In this document: in pieces, positions 35,769-44,796 of the stretch
Layout of the letters: each line of letters opens with the position of its first letter
Numbering within the stretch: position 1 is the first letter of the stretch
Assembly (NCBI GenBank): GCA_017347465.1
Contig: AP021858.1
Location: 434,001-498,000 of the forward strand
DNA length: 64,000 nucleotides
Source of the DNA: Candidatus Nitrosymbiomonas proteolyticus
Lineage (GTDB): Bacteria; Armatimonadota; Fimbriimonadia; Fimbriimonadales; Fimbriimonadaceae
Direction of reading: 5' to 3'
Translations under genes and position numbers: made by a program
Notes under the pieces: model-generated
Database searches by the model: none
Told to the model about the DNA's origin: nothing
The model's input: the letters and a program-made list of their open reading frames with translations, nothing else

Positions 35769-37852
35769 TGGCCCGCCTCGCGATGCTCATCGACCTGACG
35801 CGGTGCATCGGATGCGATGCCTGCACGGTGGCCTGCAAACAAGAAAACGGCACGCCCGTCGACGTCTTCTTCGCGCGGGTCCTGAACATCGAAGCCGGCA
35901 AGTATCCGCACACAAAGCGCGTGTACCTGCCGATGCTCTGTTACCACTGCGAGAACCCGCCCTGCCTCAAGGCCTGCCCCAACAAGGCGATCTTTAAGAG
36001 GCAAGACGGCGTCGTGCTGATCGATCAGGACAGGTGTCGAGGTACTGGCGCTTGCGTGTCGTCCTGCCCCTACGGCAACATCATCCTTCAAGAAAAGGAC
36101 GCCTGGTACTTGAACGAAGACGAGCCTTACGAGAGGGACTTCGTCAAGCCGCGGCTTCAGCCCAACGCCGCCCGGAAGTGTACGTACTGCGTGCAGCGGG
36201 TGGACGAAGGGCTCGATCCGGCCTGTGTGGTGGCGTGCCCGACCCACGCGAGAATCTTCGGCGACCTCGACGACCCCACCAGCGAGATTTCAACCTATAT
36301 CGAACAGGAAAAGGTGCAAACGAAGCGCTATCCCTTCCCGTTGCTCCCCCAAGCGGGGACGAAACCGGCAGGGTGTTATCTCGGCACGATGGCTTCGCAG
36401 GATTCTGCGACTCTGGGCGGAAGGGCCGCCCCCGAGCGCGCCGAACCCCTGCCAACTGGACGATCAAAATCAGGCGGGAAGCTTGCTACGGTCCTTGCGC
36501 TTCTTGGGATCGGGCTTGCCTCGCTGGTGTCCTCGGTTCAGGCTCAGGATCATGAGGGCGAAATGCACGCCTACGAGAGTTCGATGTGCGCGAGTTGCCA
36601 CGGGCCCGCTGGGAAGGGCGACCCCGGCCCTGCGATCGTTCCTTTGGCCCTCGACAAGTGGGAGTTCGCACAGCTCGTTCGAGAGGGCAAGGGCGCGATG
36701 CCTCCGACTCCGGAATCCGACCTCTCCGACGAAGACATGGAACTGATCTTCGAGGAACTGGGGGCCGCCGACATCGAGATCGCCAAGGCCCCACCTCCCG
36801 ACGAGTTGTACGCGACATCGAGTTGCATGGGGTGTCACGGCCTGTCGGCGATGGGGGGCCTGGGACCTCCGATCGCCCAAACGAAACTGACCGAAGAAGA
36901 GTTTCACCAGATCGTTCGCAAAGGAAAGGGCATGATGCCCGCCACTAAGGAGTCGGAACTCTCCGACGAACAGGTTGCTCAGGTCTACCAAGAGGTCAAG
37001 CAGAAGCCTTGGGACGAGAATCTGATCCCCCTCGCCTTCAAGGTCGGGCAGTTCCTTTCGACAAAGAACGTCGCGATCGTGTTCCTGTTCGTGACGCTGT
37101 TCGCATTTGTTTTCGGCACGAAGGTTTGGCTCTATTGGATTCGACTGTCGGCCCCCAAGCAGCTTTGGAGCGCGGTCAAGAAGTTCGGGGTCCTGCGAGC
37201 GTTCGGCATCGCCACTTGGTCGCTGATCGTGGACGGGTTCTTGGTGGCTTCGCTCTGGCGTAGGAACAAGATGCGGTGGTTTCTCCACGGATTGATCCTC
37301 TATGGCTTCGTCGGCCTGATGCTCGCGGATGTCTTGATTCAGATATTCAATCCGACGCGGGCAGAGATGTCGCTGCTCGATCCGCTCAAGCTCTTGCCGA
37401 TCCTTTCAGGAGTCGCCGCGCTCGCGGGCGTGTTCGCTGTGATGGTTCGGTACAGGACCGACGAGTACATCGACAACGGCGTGACCCAAGGCCGCGACTT
37501 CCTTTTCCTCAACCTCCTGCTCAACACGCTGCTGAGTGGGTTCCTCGTCGTCGTGATGAAGCGCACGGGTCTGACCGGTTGGGTTCAGCCGATCTATCTG
37601 TGGCACTTGGCGTCGGTCCTGCTGCTACTCGCGACCGCGCCGTTCACCCGATTCATGCACGTCTGGATCGTCCCGACCATGGTCGCTCTCACCCGATTGT
37701 GCGAAGAGATCGTCAAGAGCGGCGTCGAGCTGGGCTTTTCTCGCGAGCCTTCGCCGGGGCGGCACCACAAGTCGCAGCGCATCGCCGAGGACCTGATGAA
37801 GACTCTCGACCCCAATTTCGATGGACCCGTGAATCTCCGCTATTACCCCTGA
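35768..37852 (+). CDS. Fused NarH-like ferredoxin, di-haem cytochrome c and NarI-like membrane subunit
   Basis: 694 residues joining three electron carriers. Residues 1-200: four Fe-S motifs: CIGCDACTVAC (13-23), CYHCENPPCLKAC (58-70), CRGTGACVSSC, where Thr replaces the second Cys as in NarH-type [3Fe-4S] sites, and CTYC...CVVACP. At ~238-262 a hydrophobic stretch ending SSVQAQD looks like a signal peptide inside the protein. Two c-type haem sites follow: CASCH (274-278) and CMGCH (353-357). From ~428 there are about five membrane helices with His residues (FLHGLILYGF, IYLWHLASV, FTRFMHVWIV) like NarI cytochrome b. The chain would thread from cytoplasmic Fe-S to periplasmic haem c to the membrane. 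Next to the NarG-like subunit. Confidence 0.9.
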   Translation: MARLAMLIDLTRCIGCDACTVACKQENGTPVDVFFARVLNIEAGKYPHTKRVYLPMLCYHCENPPCLKACPNKAIFKRQDGVVLIDQDRCRGTGACVSSCPYGNIILQEKDAWYLNEDEPYERDFVKPRLQPNAARKCTYCVQRVDEGLDPACVVACPTHARIFGDLDDPTSEISTYIEQEKVQTKRYPFPLLPQAGTKPAGCYLGTMASQDSATLGGRAAPERAEPLPTGRSKSGGKLATVLALLGIGLASLVSSVQAQDHEGEMHAYESSMCASCHGPAGKGDPGPAIVPLALDKWEFAQLVREGKGAMPPTPESDLSDEDMELIFEELGAADIEIAKAPPPDELYATSSCMGCHGLSAMGGLGPPIAQTKLTEEEFHQIVRKGKGMMPATKESELSDEQVAQVYQEVKQKPWDENLIPLAFKVGQFLSTKNVAIVFLFVTLFAFVFGTKVWLYWIRLSAPKQLWSAVKKFGVLRAFGIATWSLIVDGFLVASLWRRNKMRWFLHGLILYGFVGLMLADVLIQIFNPTRAEMSLLDPLKLLPILSGVAALAGVFAVMVRYRTDEYIDNGVTQGRDFLFLNLLLNTLLSGFLVVVMKRTGLTGWVQPIYLWHLASVLLLLATAPFTRFMHVWIVPTMVALTRLCEEIVKSGVELGFSREPSPGRHHKSQRIAEDLMKTLDPNFDGPVNLRYYP

Positions 37853-37880
37853 TGGATTTGGCTCAACTCCGCTCGAAACC

Positions 37881-38390
37881 ATGAAGACGAACCGCAAACA
37901 AGCAAACAACACCGCCAGCGACCCGCCGAAACCGGCCCGACGCACCGTTCTCGGCTGGCTGGTGGCGGCCATCAACCTGGTGGTGGGCGCCGTCGTCGTC
38001 GGCCCCGTGCTCGGGTTCATTGGCTCCCCCGTGATGCGGCGGTCGAAGAGCAACTGGGTGCCCATTCTGGACGACGCGGAACTGGGTCCGGGCCAAACGA
38101 GGGAGACCTCGTACATCCTGAGAGTCCGAGATGGGTTCGCCGTAGTCGACCGCAAGTACACGGTTTTCCTGAAGCGCTCGGGCGAAGACGTCGTCGCATT
38201 CGACCCTACCTGCACGCACTTGGGTTGCCGGGTGACCTGGGTCGAGGGCAAGGAGCGCTACCTTTGCCCTTGCCACGGAGGCGTGTTCGATGCGGACGGG
38301 AACGTGGTTTCCGGACCTCCGCCCAAACCCTTGATCACATATCCCGTCAAAGTCGAAGACGGGAAGATCTGGATTCAAAAGAAGGTGTAG
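37881..38390 (+). CDS. Rieske iron-sulfur protein of a bc-type complex
   Basis: 169 residues. N-terminal twin-arginine anchor (ARRTVLGWLVAAINLVVGAVVVGP). Cluster motifs CTHLGC (~112-117) and CPCHGGVFD (~131-139) supply the Cys2His2 ligands of the [2Fe-2S] centre. It takes electrons from menaquinol at the outer face of the membrane. It begins 28 bp after the fused nitrate reductase subunit and is 3 bp from cytochrome b, so it belongs to the same operon. Confidence 0.94.
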   Translation: MKTNRKQANNTASDPPKPARRTVLGWLVAAINLVVGAVVVGPVLGFIGSPVMRRSKSNWVPILDDAELGPGQTRETSYILRVRDGFAVVDRKYTVFLKRSGEDVVAFDPTCTHLGCRVTWVEGKERYLCPCHGGVFDADGNVVSGPPPKPLITYPVKVEDGKIWIQKKV

Positions 38391-38393
38391 ACC

Positions 38394-39560
38394 ATGCCGG
38401 ATAGCCTCACTCCCGAACGCCCCACAACGCGCACCGAAGAACTCCCGAAGGAAGAGGAGCTTCGCCGCGATCGCCCCAGTTTCGGCGACTGGATGGAGCT
38501 TCGTTTGGGTTGGTGGGGCTTCGTCCGCAAGAACCTCGATGAGCCGATGCCTCCCGGCGTAGGGTGGTGGCAGACGCTGGGGAACCTTCTGCTCACGCTG
38601 CTCCTGTTTCAGTTCGTCACGGGGTTTGCGTTGGCGATGTTCTATTCGCCTTCGACCCAAGACGCCCACGCCAGCGTCAAGCACATCACCTTCGAGGTGC
38701 CGCTCGGTTCGTTCGTACGCGGGCTCCACGTTTGGGGCTCGACAGCCATCGTCATCGTGACCGTACTCCACATCCTGCGGGTGTTCTTCTGGGGCTCCTA
38801 CAAGAAGCCGCGGGAGCTTACGTGGCTCGTCGGATGCATCATCTTCAACCTGATTCTGGGCTTCTCGTTCACTGGCTACCTCTTGCCGTGGGACCAGAAG
38901 GCGTACTGGGCTACGGTGGTGGGCACGCGCATTGCGGGGACGGTCCCGGGGATCGGCGAGCAACTCATGGCGCTGGTTCGGGGCGGCGAAGAGGTCGGCG
39001 CGCTCACCCTCACGAGGTTCTATGCGATCCACGTGATGCTCTTGCCCGCGCTGCTGATCGTGTGTACGGGGCTGCACCTATATCTCGTGCGGCGTCACCA
39101 TATCGCCGGGCCCGTCTTGCCGCAACGGGGGAAGCCGGTGCCTTTTTACCCGGTTCAACTCTTCAAAGACGCTGTGGTCGTCTTGGGAGGGATGGGAATC
39201 GTCGCCTACTTGGCGCTAGCGTTTCCTCCTGCTTTGGAGGCCATCGCCGATCCTACGGGCACGGACTTCTCGCCTCGACCCGAGTGGTACTTCCTGGGTC
39301 TCTATGAGCTTCTGAAGATCATGCCCGCCGGATACGAAGTCGTCGCTACGATCATCGTGCCGGGGCTTGTTAGTATCGGGATGCTGTTCCTGCCTTGGCT
39401 CGACCGGTCGCCCTCGCGACACCCCGCGCGTCGCCAGTGGATCATTGTGGCGGGGATCGCGGTGATCCTGATGATCGGAGTCATGACGCTGAAGGGGATT
39501 CTCGAAACGCCTCCCCCGGGCGCCCATGCCGCGCCAGCGACCGCCTCGGCGCAGGAGTAG
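38394..39560 (+). CDS. Cytochrome b of a bc-type quinol oxidase complex
   Basis: 388 residues, b6 part and subunit IV part in one chain. Haem ligands appear as His pairs in GSFVRGLHVWGS and VTVLHILRVFFWGSYK on one side and FYAIHVMLLPALLIVCTGLHLYLVRRHH on the other. The quinol-oxidation-site motif is PEWYFLGLYELLK (~302-314). Eight membrane segments. No separate cytochrome c1 gene follows; the haem c domains of the upstream fused subunit could be the acceptor. The stop lies 8 bp before leuC (convergent). Confidence 0.93.
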   Translation: MPDSLTPERPTTRTEELPKEEELRRDRPSFGDWMELRLGWWGFVRKNLDEPMPPGVGWWQTLGNLLLTLLLFQFVTGFALAMFYSPSTQDAHASVKHITFEVPLGSFVRGLHVWGSTAIVIVTVLHILRVFFWGSYKKPRELTWLVGCIIFNLILGFSFTGYLLPWDQKAYWATVVGTRIAGTVPGIGEQLMALVRGGEEVGALTLTRFYAIHVMLLPALLIVCTGLHLYLVRRHHIAGPVLPQRGKPVPFYPVQLFKDAVVVLGGMGIVAYLALAFPPALEAIADPTGTDFSPRPEWYFLGLYELLKIMPAGYEVVATIIVPGLVSIGMLFLPWLDRSPSRHPARRQWIIVAGIAVILMIGVMTLKGILETPPPGAHAAPATASAQE

Positions 39561-39568
39561 CGAACGGC

Positions 39569-40954
39569 TCAACAAAAGTCGCGCGGATCGGCGATTTTGC
39601 CCCGGAGGGCCGTCGCTGCCGCAGTGAGCGGACTCACAAGGTGCGTTCGCGAAGATGGACCCTGCCGACCTTCGTAGGGTCGATTGCTGGTCGAGGCGCA
39701 ACGCTCAAAAGGTCTGACCACGTCGCCGTTCATTCCCAGACACATCGAACAGCCCGAATAGTGCCACTCAAAGCCGGCCTCTCGAAACACCCGATCGAGT
39801 CCCTCGCGCTCCGCCTGCTCCCGAACCTGCTGACTGCCGGGCACTACGAGCGCCCGCACTCCGCTCGCCACTCGCTTCCCCTCTGCAAACTGGGCGGCAT
39901 CCCGCAGGTCCTCGATCCGGGAGTTCGTGCAGGAACCGATAAACACCACGTTCACCGGGATGTCCTGCATCGGAGTTCCTGGCCTGAGGTCCATGTACAG
40001 TAGGGCGCGCTCCTCGGACTTGTCCGCGGGTTCGGGAACGCTGCCCGTGACGTCCGCCGTCATCGCGGGGGTCGTCCCCCAACTGACCTGGGGCTGGAGG
40101 CTCCCTGCTTCGAGCGACTCTCTCCGATCGAAGGCATCCGGCGAATCCGTGCGCAGCAGCCTCCATTCCGAAATCCATCGCTCCAACTCCTCTCCTTGAG
40201 GGGCGTAGGGGCGGTCGCCTTCGGCGATGTAGGCAAAGGTCACGTCGTCAGGGGCGATCATCCCGGCCCGGGCGCCCATTTCGATCGACATATTGCAGAT
40301 CGTCATTCGGGCGTGCATCGGCAGGCTCGCAATCGTCTCGCCGTAGTACTCGGCCACAAACCCCGTGCCCCCGCTCGCCCCCAGCTTGCGGATGACCGCG
40401 AGGATCACGTCCTTTGCGGTGACGCCCCTTTGCAGGCGGCCGCTGACCTCGATGCCCAGGGACTTCGGCTTGCCGGGGGTTCGGAGGGTCTGGGTGGCGA
40501 GGACGTGTTCGACTTCGGTCGTCCCGATCCCAAACGCCAGCGCGCCGAAAGCTCCGTGGGTCGAGGTATGGCTGTCTCCGCAAACGAGGGTCAGCCCTGG
40601 CAGAGTGAGCCCAAGCTGGGGGCCGATCACATGGACGATCCCTTGCCCCGACTGCTGATACCCAAACAAAGGCACCCCAAATTCGCGGCAGTTGGTTTCG
40701 AGGGCCTTGAGCTGCTGCCCCGAAAGAGAGGATTCGTCGATGGGCCTGCCGTCGGTGGGGACGTTGTGGTCGACCGTGGCGAAGGTGAGGTCGGGTCTTC
40801 GTACGCGGCGCCCGGCTTCGCGCAAGCCATCGAAGGCCTGCGGCGAGGTGACTTCGTGGACCAGGTGGCGGTCGATGTAAATCAGCGCGCCCCCGCCGGG
40901 AAGCTCGGCGACGACATGCGCGTCCCAGACTTTGTCGAAAAGGGTTCGAGGCAT
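39569..40954 (-). CDS. leuC: 3-isopropylmalate dehydratase large subunit
   Basis: 461 residues, aconitase superfamily; isomerises 2- and 3-isopropylmalate in leucine synthesis. Typical motifs: [12 protein letters not shown], the [18 protein letters not shown] [37 protein letters not shown], and cluster Cys in [13 protein letters not shown] and [10 protein letters not shown]. leuD is not next to it in this window. A TAGAAT box lies 9 nt upstream of the ATG. Confidence 0.96.
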   Translation of the reverse strand: MPRTLFDKVWDAHVVAELPGGGALIYIDRHLVHEVTSPQAFDGLREAGRRVRRPDLTFATVDHNVPTDGRPIDESSLSGQQLKALETNCREFGVPLFGYQQSGQGIVHVIGPQLGLTLPGLTLVCGDSHTSTHGAFGALAFGIGTTEVEHVLATQTLRTPGKPKSLGIEVSGRLQRGVTAKDVILAVIRKLGASGGTGFVAEYYGETIASLPMHARMTICNMSIEMGARAGMIAPDDVTFAYIAEGDRPYAPQGEELERWISEWRLLRTDSPDAFDRRESLEAGSLQPQVSWGTTPAMTADVTGSVPEPADKSEERALLYMDLRPGTPMQDIPVNVVFIGSCTNSRIEDLRDAAQFAEGKRVASGVRALVVPGSQQVREQAEREGLDRVFREAGFEWHYSGCSMCLGMNGDVVRPFERCASTSNRPYEGRQGPSSRTHLVSPLTAAATALRGKIADPRDFC

Positions 40955-40963
40955 CTCTGACCT

Positions 40964-40969
40964 ATTCTA
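40964..40969 (-). promoter_or_regulatory. -10 box (TAGAAT) for leuC
   Basis: On the minus strand TAGAAT lies 9 nt before the leuC ATG. The AGGTCAGAG between them may contain a weak ribosome site. Confidence 0.5.
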
Positions 40970-41104
40970 CGTGATGGAACGCCCCGCCGGGGAAAGCTGC
41001 GGAGTTGAGGATGTGGCCTGGTGCTTTTACGGTATTGCTACACAGGTATTGACATTCCGCTCAGGGGGGAGGTAAGAGCGACTTCGTAGGTCAGGAGGAT
41101 GGGA

Positions 41105-41332
41105 ATGAAGAAATCGCTTATGGTTTGTGTCCCGATAGTATTGATGGCCACAGCGTTGACGTTGGCCCTTGCCGATCCACCAGGGCCGCTGGTTCGATGT
41201 CAGAAAACGTACGATTCGCAGTCAGGCACGTATTTCTGCGACGTCGGCTCCTGCAATTCGGCAAATGGCCTGATCTGCGATACACACGGCTCAGGCCAAA
41301 GTCTGTGGTGCGACTGTCACCCGCTGCCTTGA
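41105..41332 (+). CDS. Cys-rich secreted peptide (locus B)
   Basis: 75 residues. AGGAGG ends 6 nt before the ATG at 41105, which selects it over the ATG at 41099. A signal peptide (MKKSLMVCVPIVLMATALTLALA) is cut before DPPGPL, leaving ~52 residues with six Cys (RC, YFC, GSC, IC, WC, DC) and many Gly/Ser. No Met or enzymatic motif. Followed after 12 bp by a 644-residue secreted protein and then a VKOR-thioredoxin protein, which would supply disulfide formation for it. It may be a bacteriocin-like or structural exported peptide; the family is not recognised. Confidence 0.75.
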   Translation: MKKSLMVCVPIVLMATALTLALADPPGPLVRCQKTYDSQSGTYFCDVGSCNSANGLICDTHGSGQSLWCDCHPLP

Positions 41333-41344
41333 GAAGACAGGCAC

Positions 41345-43279
41345 ATGTTGGTCGTCGCTACGGTCGCGATAGCCGCATTCCCCACTTGGGTGCCGTTTGT
41401 CGGAACGATACAGGCCTTCTGTGAGGATTTGACCCTCCGAAGTGGCACGTCCTATCGGGCGTCCGCGGAACTTCGTAACAGGGTCATCATTGTCTCGAAC
41501 GTAGCGAAGCCGACCGGAGCCTTATTGGAAGAAGCTGAAGCGGTTGCATCCTGTGTTGGGGCTGAATGGGTGGCGGATGGGGATACGCTTGTACTCGAAC
41601 AATCGACCGAATCACTCAAGGAGTCCATCGCTTACGAACGAGATCTTCGAGCAGAGGCGATAAGGGGCCGCGTTAACGGGCGTAAAACGTGGGCTCCAGA
41701 TGTTGCTCTGGCGATGCTCTCCAATCAACTTGCTGAACTGAGGTCCAACCTGGGGAATCCAGACGCTACGTCTGCGTTACGCGGGTATACCCCCAGACTT
41801 CCAGCGGACGGTCTGTTGGATGAATTCATCGCAATCGTCGGTCCAGACGCATTGGCTCGGATCCCGCCGGGAACAACGGTGAGTTTTTCATCACACCCCA
41901 CGGGGCATCAGCGCCCCATCGGGTTGAGAGCGCAAAGCGCTCTTCGTTCCTATTCCCAGGTGATGTCCATGGCAAAGGAATGGCTGGCAGCGGACTCGAT
42001 CCCGACCACGGCCTACGCAAGACCGTGGCGAGAGTTCTTTGACCGAATTCAGTCTCCGCCCAGCGAACCAGTGGCAGTTCTGACCGTTATGCCTTTGTGG
42101 CAGGACATCACCCTACGACTAAGGATATACGATCGAGGCTCGCTCATAGACGAGGCTTCTGTCGACCTTCCGGTCCGTGCGCCACCCGCCACAATGCCAG
42201 GAATCCTCGAACGCGCGGCACCTGGCGTTCGTATGCTCTCTCAGCCCGCTCGTGACATGGTAACTCAACTACTGAAGGCAGCCGAGAACATTGCCGCTCA
42301 AGCTTCCAACCCTGAACCCATTCCTTTGCCAATCGCGGAGCCAACAATAGAGGACCCTGTCGCGACTGTCTTTCAGGATATAGCGCATTGGGTAAGTGCC
42401 ACTACGAACCGGTTAGTCGTAGCCTGGCTACCCGATCGGGCTATGGACGATTTGATACTAAGTACGAACGAGACTCCCCAGAATGTGGTTCGCATTTTGG
42501 TCAGCAAGGGGATCATAGGGTTTCGTATTACAGAGCGGCGGGTTCTGATAACGCCGCAAAGGCAGAACCTGGCGCACGCACTGTTCCTCGACAGGTCGTC
42601 ATTGGCGACATTCATCAGCAGGCTACCGGCACGGGACCCCAAGATTGAATGGGACTTCTTGTTCGGCGCAGGACCTGGCTCAACGCAAGGACCACTGCAG
42701 CGGTACCTTCGGTACCTCCTTTACAGGAACTGCCTGATTGCCCACCCCACATCTCAGGTGTCATACTACTTGGGTTCCTTCCTATCTACGGTCCCGGCGG
42801 CCACTTGGAGGGCCCTGGAGAGGCTTGGTTCGGCGAGCGTCCCGATGAGCGTCTCCTCGGCGAGTAGCGCTAATCTGCTCAAGTGGGTTGCGGCCGGTCG
42901 AGGAGAGGACCCTTCTGACGAAGCATGTGACCGAAAGGACGTAACGGTCGAACTTCGCATGTCGACTGAACTCGTGATCAAGTGTGCAGAACCGGATGCC
43001 GAGAGCCTGCTTTCAGGCTATCCCGTCCTCTGGACGACTCTGGCAGGTGTTGCGGCAACGCTCAAGGGAAGTCAACTGCATACTGATATTGGGGCCGCTT
43101 TGAGGGGTAAGTATTTGCTTGGCAAGCAGAGATACTTGCAGTGCATTGCATTTGTGAACGGACGGCGATTGCAGGAAGCGTCGCTTCCCTTGTCGATCGA
43201 GCACCTGGATCGAGCCGTACCCTATGGAAGTTGGCCGGAGGAGTATCTGAGATCACTTCGTGAGCACTTGAAGGGATAG
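41345..43279 (+). CDS. Secreted protein of unknown function in locus B
   Basis: 644 residues. Hydrophobic N-terminus (LVVATVAIAAFPTWVPFVGTIQAF) is a signal peptide or anchor. Residues ~30-95 (SYRASAELRNRVIIVSN... ADGDTLVLEQS) resemble an STN-like or secretin-N-like small alpha/beta domain. A similar arrangement (VVAWLPDRAMDDLILS... RRVLITPQR) occurs near residues 360-405, so the protein may hold two such modules. Otherwise no motif. Sits between the Cys-rich peptide and the VKOR fusion on the same strand; base composition is less GC-rich than neighbouring genes. Confidence 0.65.
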   Translation: MLVVATVAIAAFPTWVPFVGTIQAFCEDLTLRSGTSYRASAELRNRVIIVSNVAKPTGALLEEAEAVASCVGAEWVADGDTLVLEQSTESLKESIAYERDLRAEAIRGRVNGRKTWAPDVALAMLSNQLAELRSNLGNPDATSALRGYTPRLPADGLLDEFIAIVGPDALARIPPGTTVSFSSHPTGHQRPIGLRAQSALRSYSQVMSMAKEWLAADSIPTTAYARPWREFFDRIQSPPSEPVAVLTVMPLWQDITLRLRIYDRGSLIDEASVDLPVRAPPATMPGILERAAPGVRMLSQPARDMVTQLLKAAENIAAQASNPEPIPLPIAEPTIEDPVATVFQDIAHWVSATTNRLVVAWLPDRAMDDLILSTNETPQNVVRILVSKGIIGFRITERRVLITPQRQNLAHALFLDRSSLATFISRLPARDPKIEWDFLFGAGPGSTQGPLQRYLRYLLYRNCLIAHPTSQVSYYLGSFLSTVPAATWRALERLGSASVPMSVSSASSANLLKWVAAGRGEDPSDEACDRKDVTVELRMSTELVIKCAEPDAESLLSGYPVLWTTLAGVAATLKGSQLHTDIGAALRGKYLLGKQRYLQCIAFVNGRRLQEASLPLSIEHLDRAVPYGSWPEEYLRSLREHLKG

Positions 43280-43367
43280 GGAGTCCTTGCACCTTGGTCT
43301 ACCGGCAGAGGCTCATAGAGGGTGTTTTGGAGCGCGAGGTCGGCTTCAAGTGTACGGAGACGCGTAA

Positions 43368-44426
43368 GTGAAGGGTACAGCTTTCGTGGAACGTGCAGCC
43401 GCGCTAATGATCGTCACGCTGCCTCTGATTGGTTTCGCGCTGACCGTGAACCTCGCGGCCGCCACATACGGAGGCGTTGCGCCTATATGTCCACTCGCTT
43501 CCGGTTGTAGCGCGTTATTGCATCATCCGGCAGGACGCTTGCTGGGTGTCCCTGTGGCTTACTTTGGCGTCGTTGCTTACGGAACTCTTATTTTTGTTGG
43601 GCTTAGGAAGCCGCCCTGGCGCCGGCGGTCGATAGGTTATGGCCTGTCCGCGGCGTACTCAGTGGTTTCAGTTTGCTTGCTTTTTCGGTCGCACCTTCTC
43701 GTTGGGTTCATTTGCAGTTCCTGCTTGATGTCTACGCTTCTCTTTTGTTCGACTTCAATCGCCTATGCTCACATCAGGGACGATATTGAGCTTCGTTCAG
43801 GGCTTGGTTTGGTAGTCGGTATCGCTGCGGTCTTTGGTAGCGTATCGTGGTCCGCCCACGCCCTGATTCAGGGGCCCCACGCAATCGCGCACAACTCTGC
43901 AGAGCTTCATCGGGTTTCAGGCGATGTCCTTGCTCCTGGGCTTGCGCCCTCGTTTGGACCGGACAGGGCTGATCGGATCGTCGTCGTATTCAGCTCCTTG
44001 TCGTGCTTTGCCTGCAAGACCAGTTTGCCCAGTTGGATTCAGTGGGCCAAGACGCAGAGCGATACGAGGTTTGTATTTCGGCATTTGCCAATTTCTCGGA
44101 ATGCCGATAGTGATGCGGCAGCGCTTGCAGCGCACCTGCACGGAGAGTACTGGCAATACTGTGGAATCATGTGGGGCGCTGAGAGCACGAGAACGGAGCA
44201 GGTGTTGCTGGCGTTAGAGCGGCTCAAGAACGGGGAAGAGTGTATTCGCATGTTACAGACGGGCGATATGAGGATGGTTTCCGCTCTAGAACAAGATGTG
44301 TCGCTGGCTAAGCGGCTTGCGATTGAGGTGGTGCCTGTCGCAATCGTAGTTACTCGGAAAGGGCGATGGGTAGTCGGGTTGCCAGGTGTAAAGGATATCC
44401 TTGAGCGAGATAATCGACTGAAGTGA
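43368..44426 (+). CDS. VKOR-thioredoxin-fold fusion: disulfide bond formation
   Basis: 352 residues from a GTG start. Residues ~1-140 are four to five membrane helices of a vitamin K epoxide reductase domain: CPLASGC (loop Cys pair) and FICSSCLMS (CxxC quinone-side active site), with GVPVAYFGVVAYG and AAYSVVSVCLLF matching the family. Residues ~195-350 are a DsbA-like thioredoxin fold with CFAC (~205-208) and a cis-Pro in EVVPVAIVV. In bacteria lacking DsbB, such fusions oxidise exported proteins using quinone. Here it follows a Cys-rich exported peptide gene, its likely substrate. Confidence 0.92.
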   Translation: MKGTAFVERAAALMIVTLPLIGFALTVNLAAATYGGVAPICPLASGCSALLHHPAGRLLGVPVAYFGVVAYGTLIFVGLRKPPWRRRSIGYGLSAAYSVVSVCLLFRSHLLVGFICSSCLMSTLLFCSTSIAYAHIRDDIELRSGLGLVVGIAAVFGSVSWSAHALIQGPHAIAHNSAELHRVSGDVLAPGLAPSFGPDRADRIVVVFSSLSCFACKTSLPSWIQWAKTQSDTRFVFRHLPISRNADSDAAALAAHLHGEYWQYCGIMWGAESTRTEQVLLALERLKNGEECIRMLQTGDMRMVSALEQDVSLAKRLAIEVVPVAIVVTRKGRWVVGLPGVKDILERDNRLK

Positions 44427-44796
44427 GTGAGTTGGTGAGTGAGCGGATGCTGAAGATGCGGCGGGTGGGCTCCATTCCCTGCAACCCCTCTTCCCTCTGA
44501 CTCCCGGGTGACGCTATGCGGGTGCCATGCCAAACTTGCTTTTGCGTGTCTGCCCGGCACTTTGTGACTCGCCACGCTCCCGCTGTGCGACGATCCGGTT
44601 TCCTGCAAAATGCCCGGATGAGCGGCGGCCCAAGAAGGCAGCGGGTGATCTTCAACACTCTGGCCCATGCCCACGAGCTCACTCTTTTATCTTGCAACCC
44701 CCGTGGGGTTGAGGGTCTCGTGCAGGCACCAAAGCCACTCCGGCCAAGTACTTCTTCGACCTCGGAGGCGGTCAACCGGGGAAACCGCTCGCTCAT
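44427..44796 (-). pseudogene. hicA: HicA toxin gene disrupted by a dispersed repeat
   Basis: The gene starts at 44796 in an ATGA overlap with the hicB stop. The first 22 codons, MSERFPRLTASEVEEVLGRSGF, match the HicA/YcfA N-terminus, then the frame enters dispersed repeat copy 5 (ACTRPSTPRG is repeat-encoded). No intact HicA dsRBD core (the GSHxxxxH pattern) follows; a weak remnant, ETGSSH and AWHPHS, can be read about 45 codons later in another frame. The toxin should therefore be inactive. The 3' boundary of the remnant is uncertain. Confidence 0.75.
44685..44733. repeat. Dispersed palindromic repeat, copy 5 (inside hicA)
   Basis: Stem CAACCCC / GGGGTTG (44696-44702 / 44705-44711) with flanking GGGTCTCGTGCAGGCACC matching copy 2. 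It lies about 66 bp after the hicA start, with sequence CAAAGCCACTCC on the right belonging to the toxin gene. Confidence 0.8.

Noticed and set aside
39601..40003. Plus-strand frames inside leuC
   Set aside because: They are shadows of leuC with Arg/Pro-rich composition and no motif.
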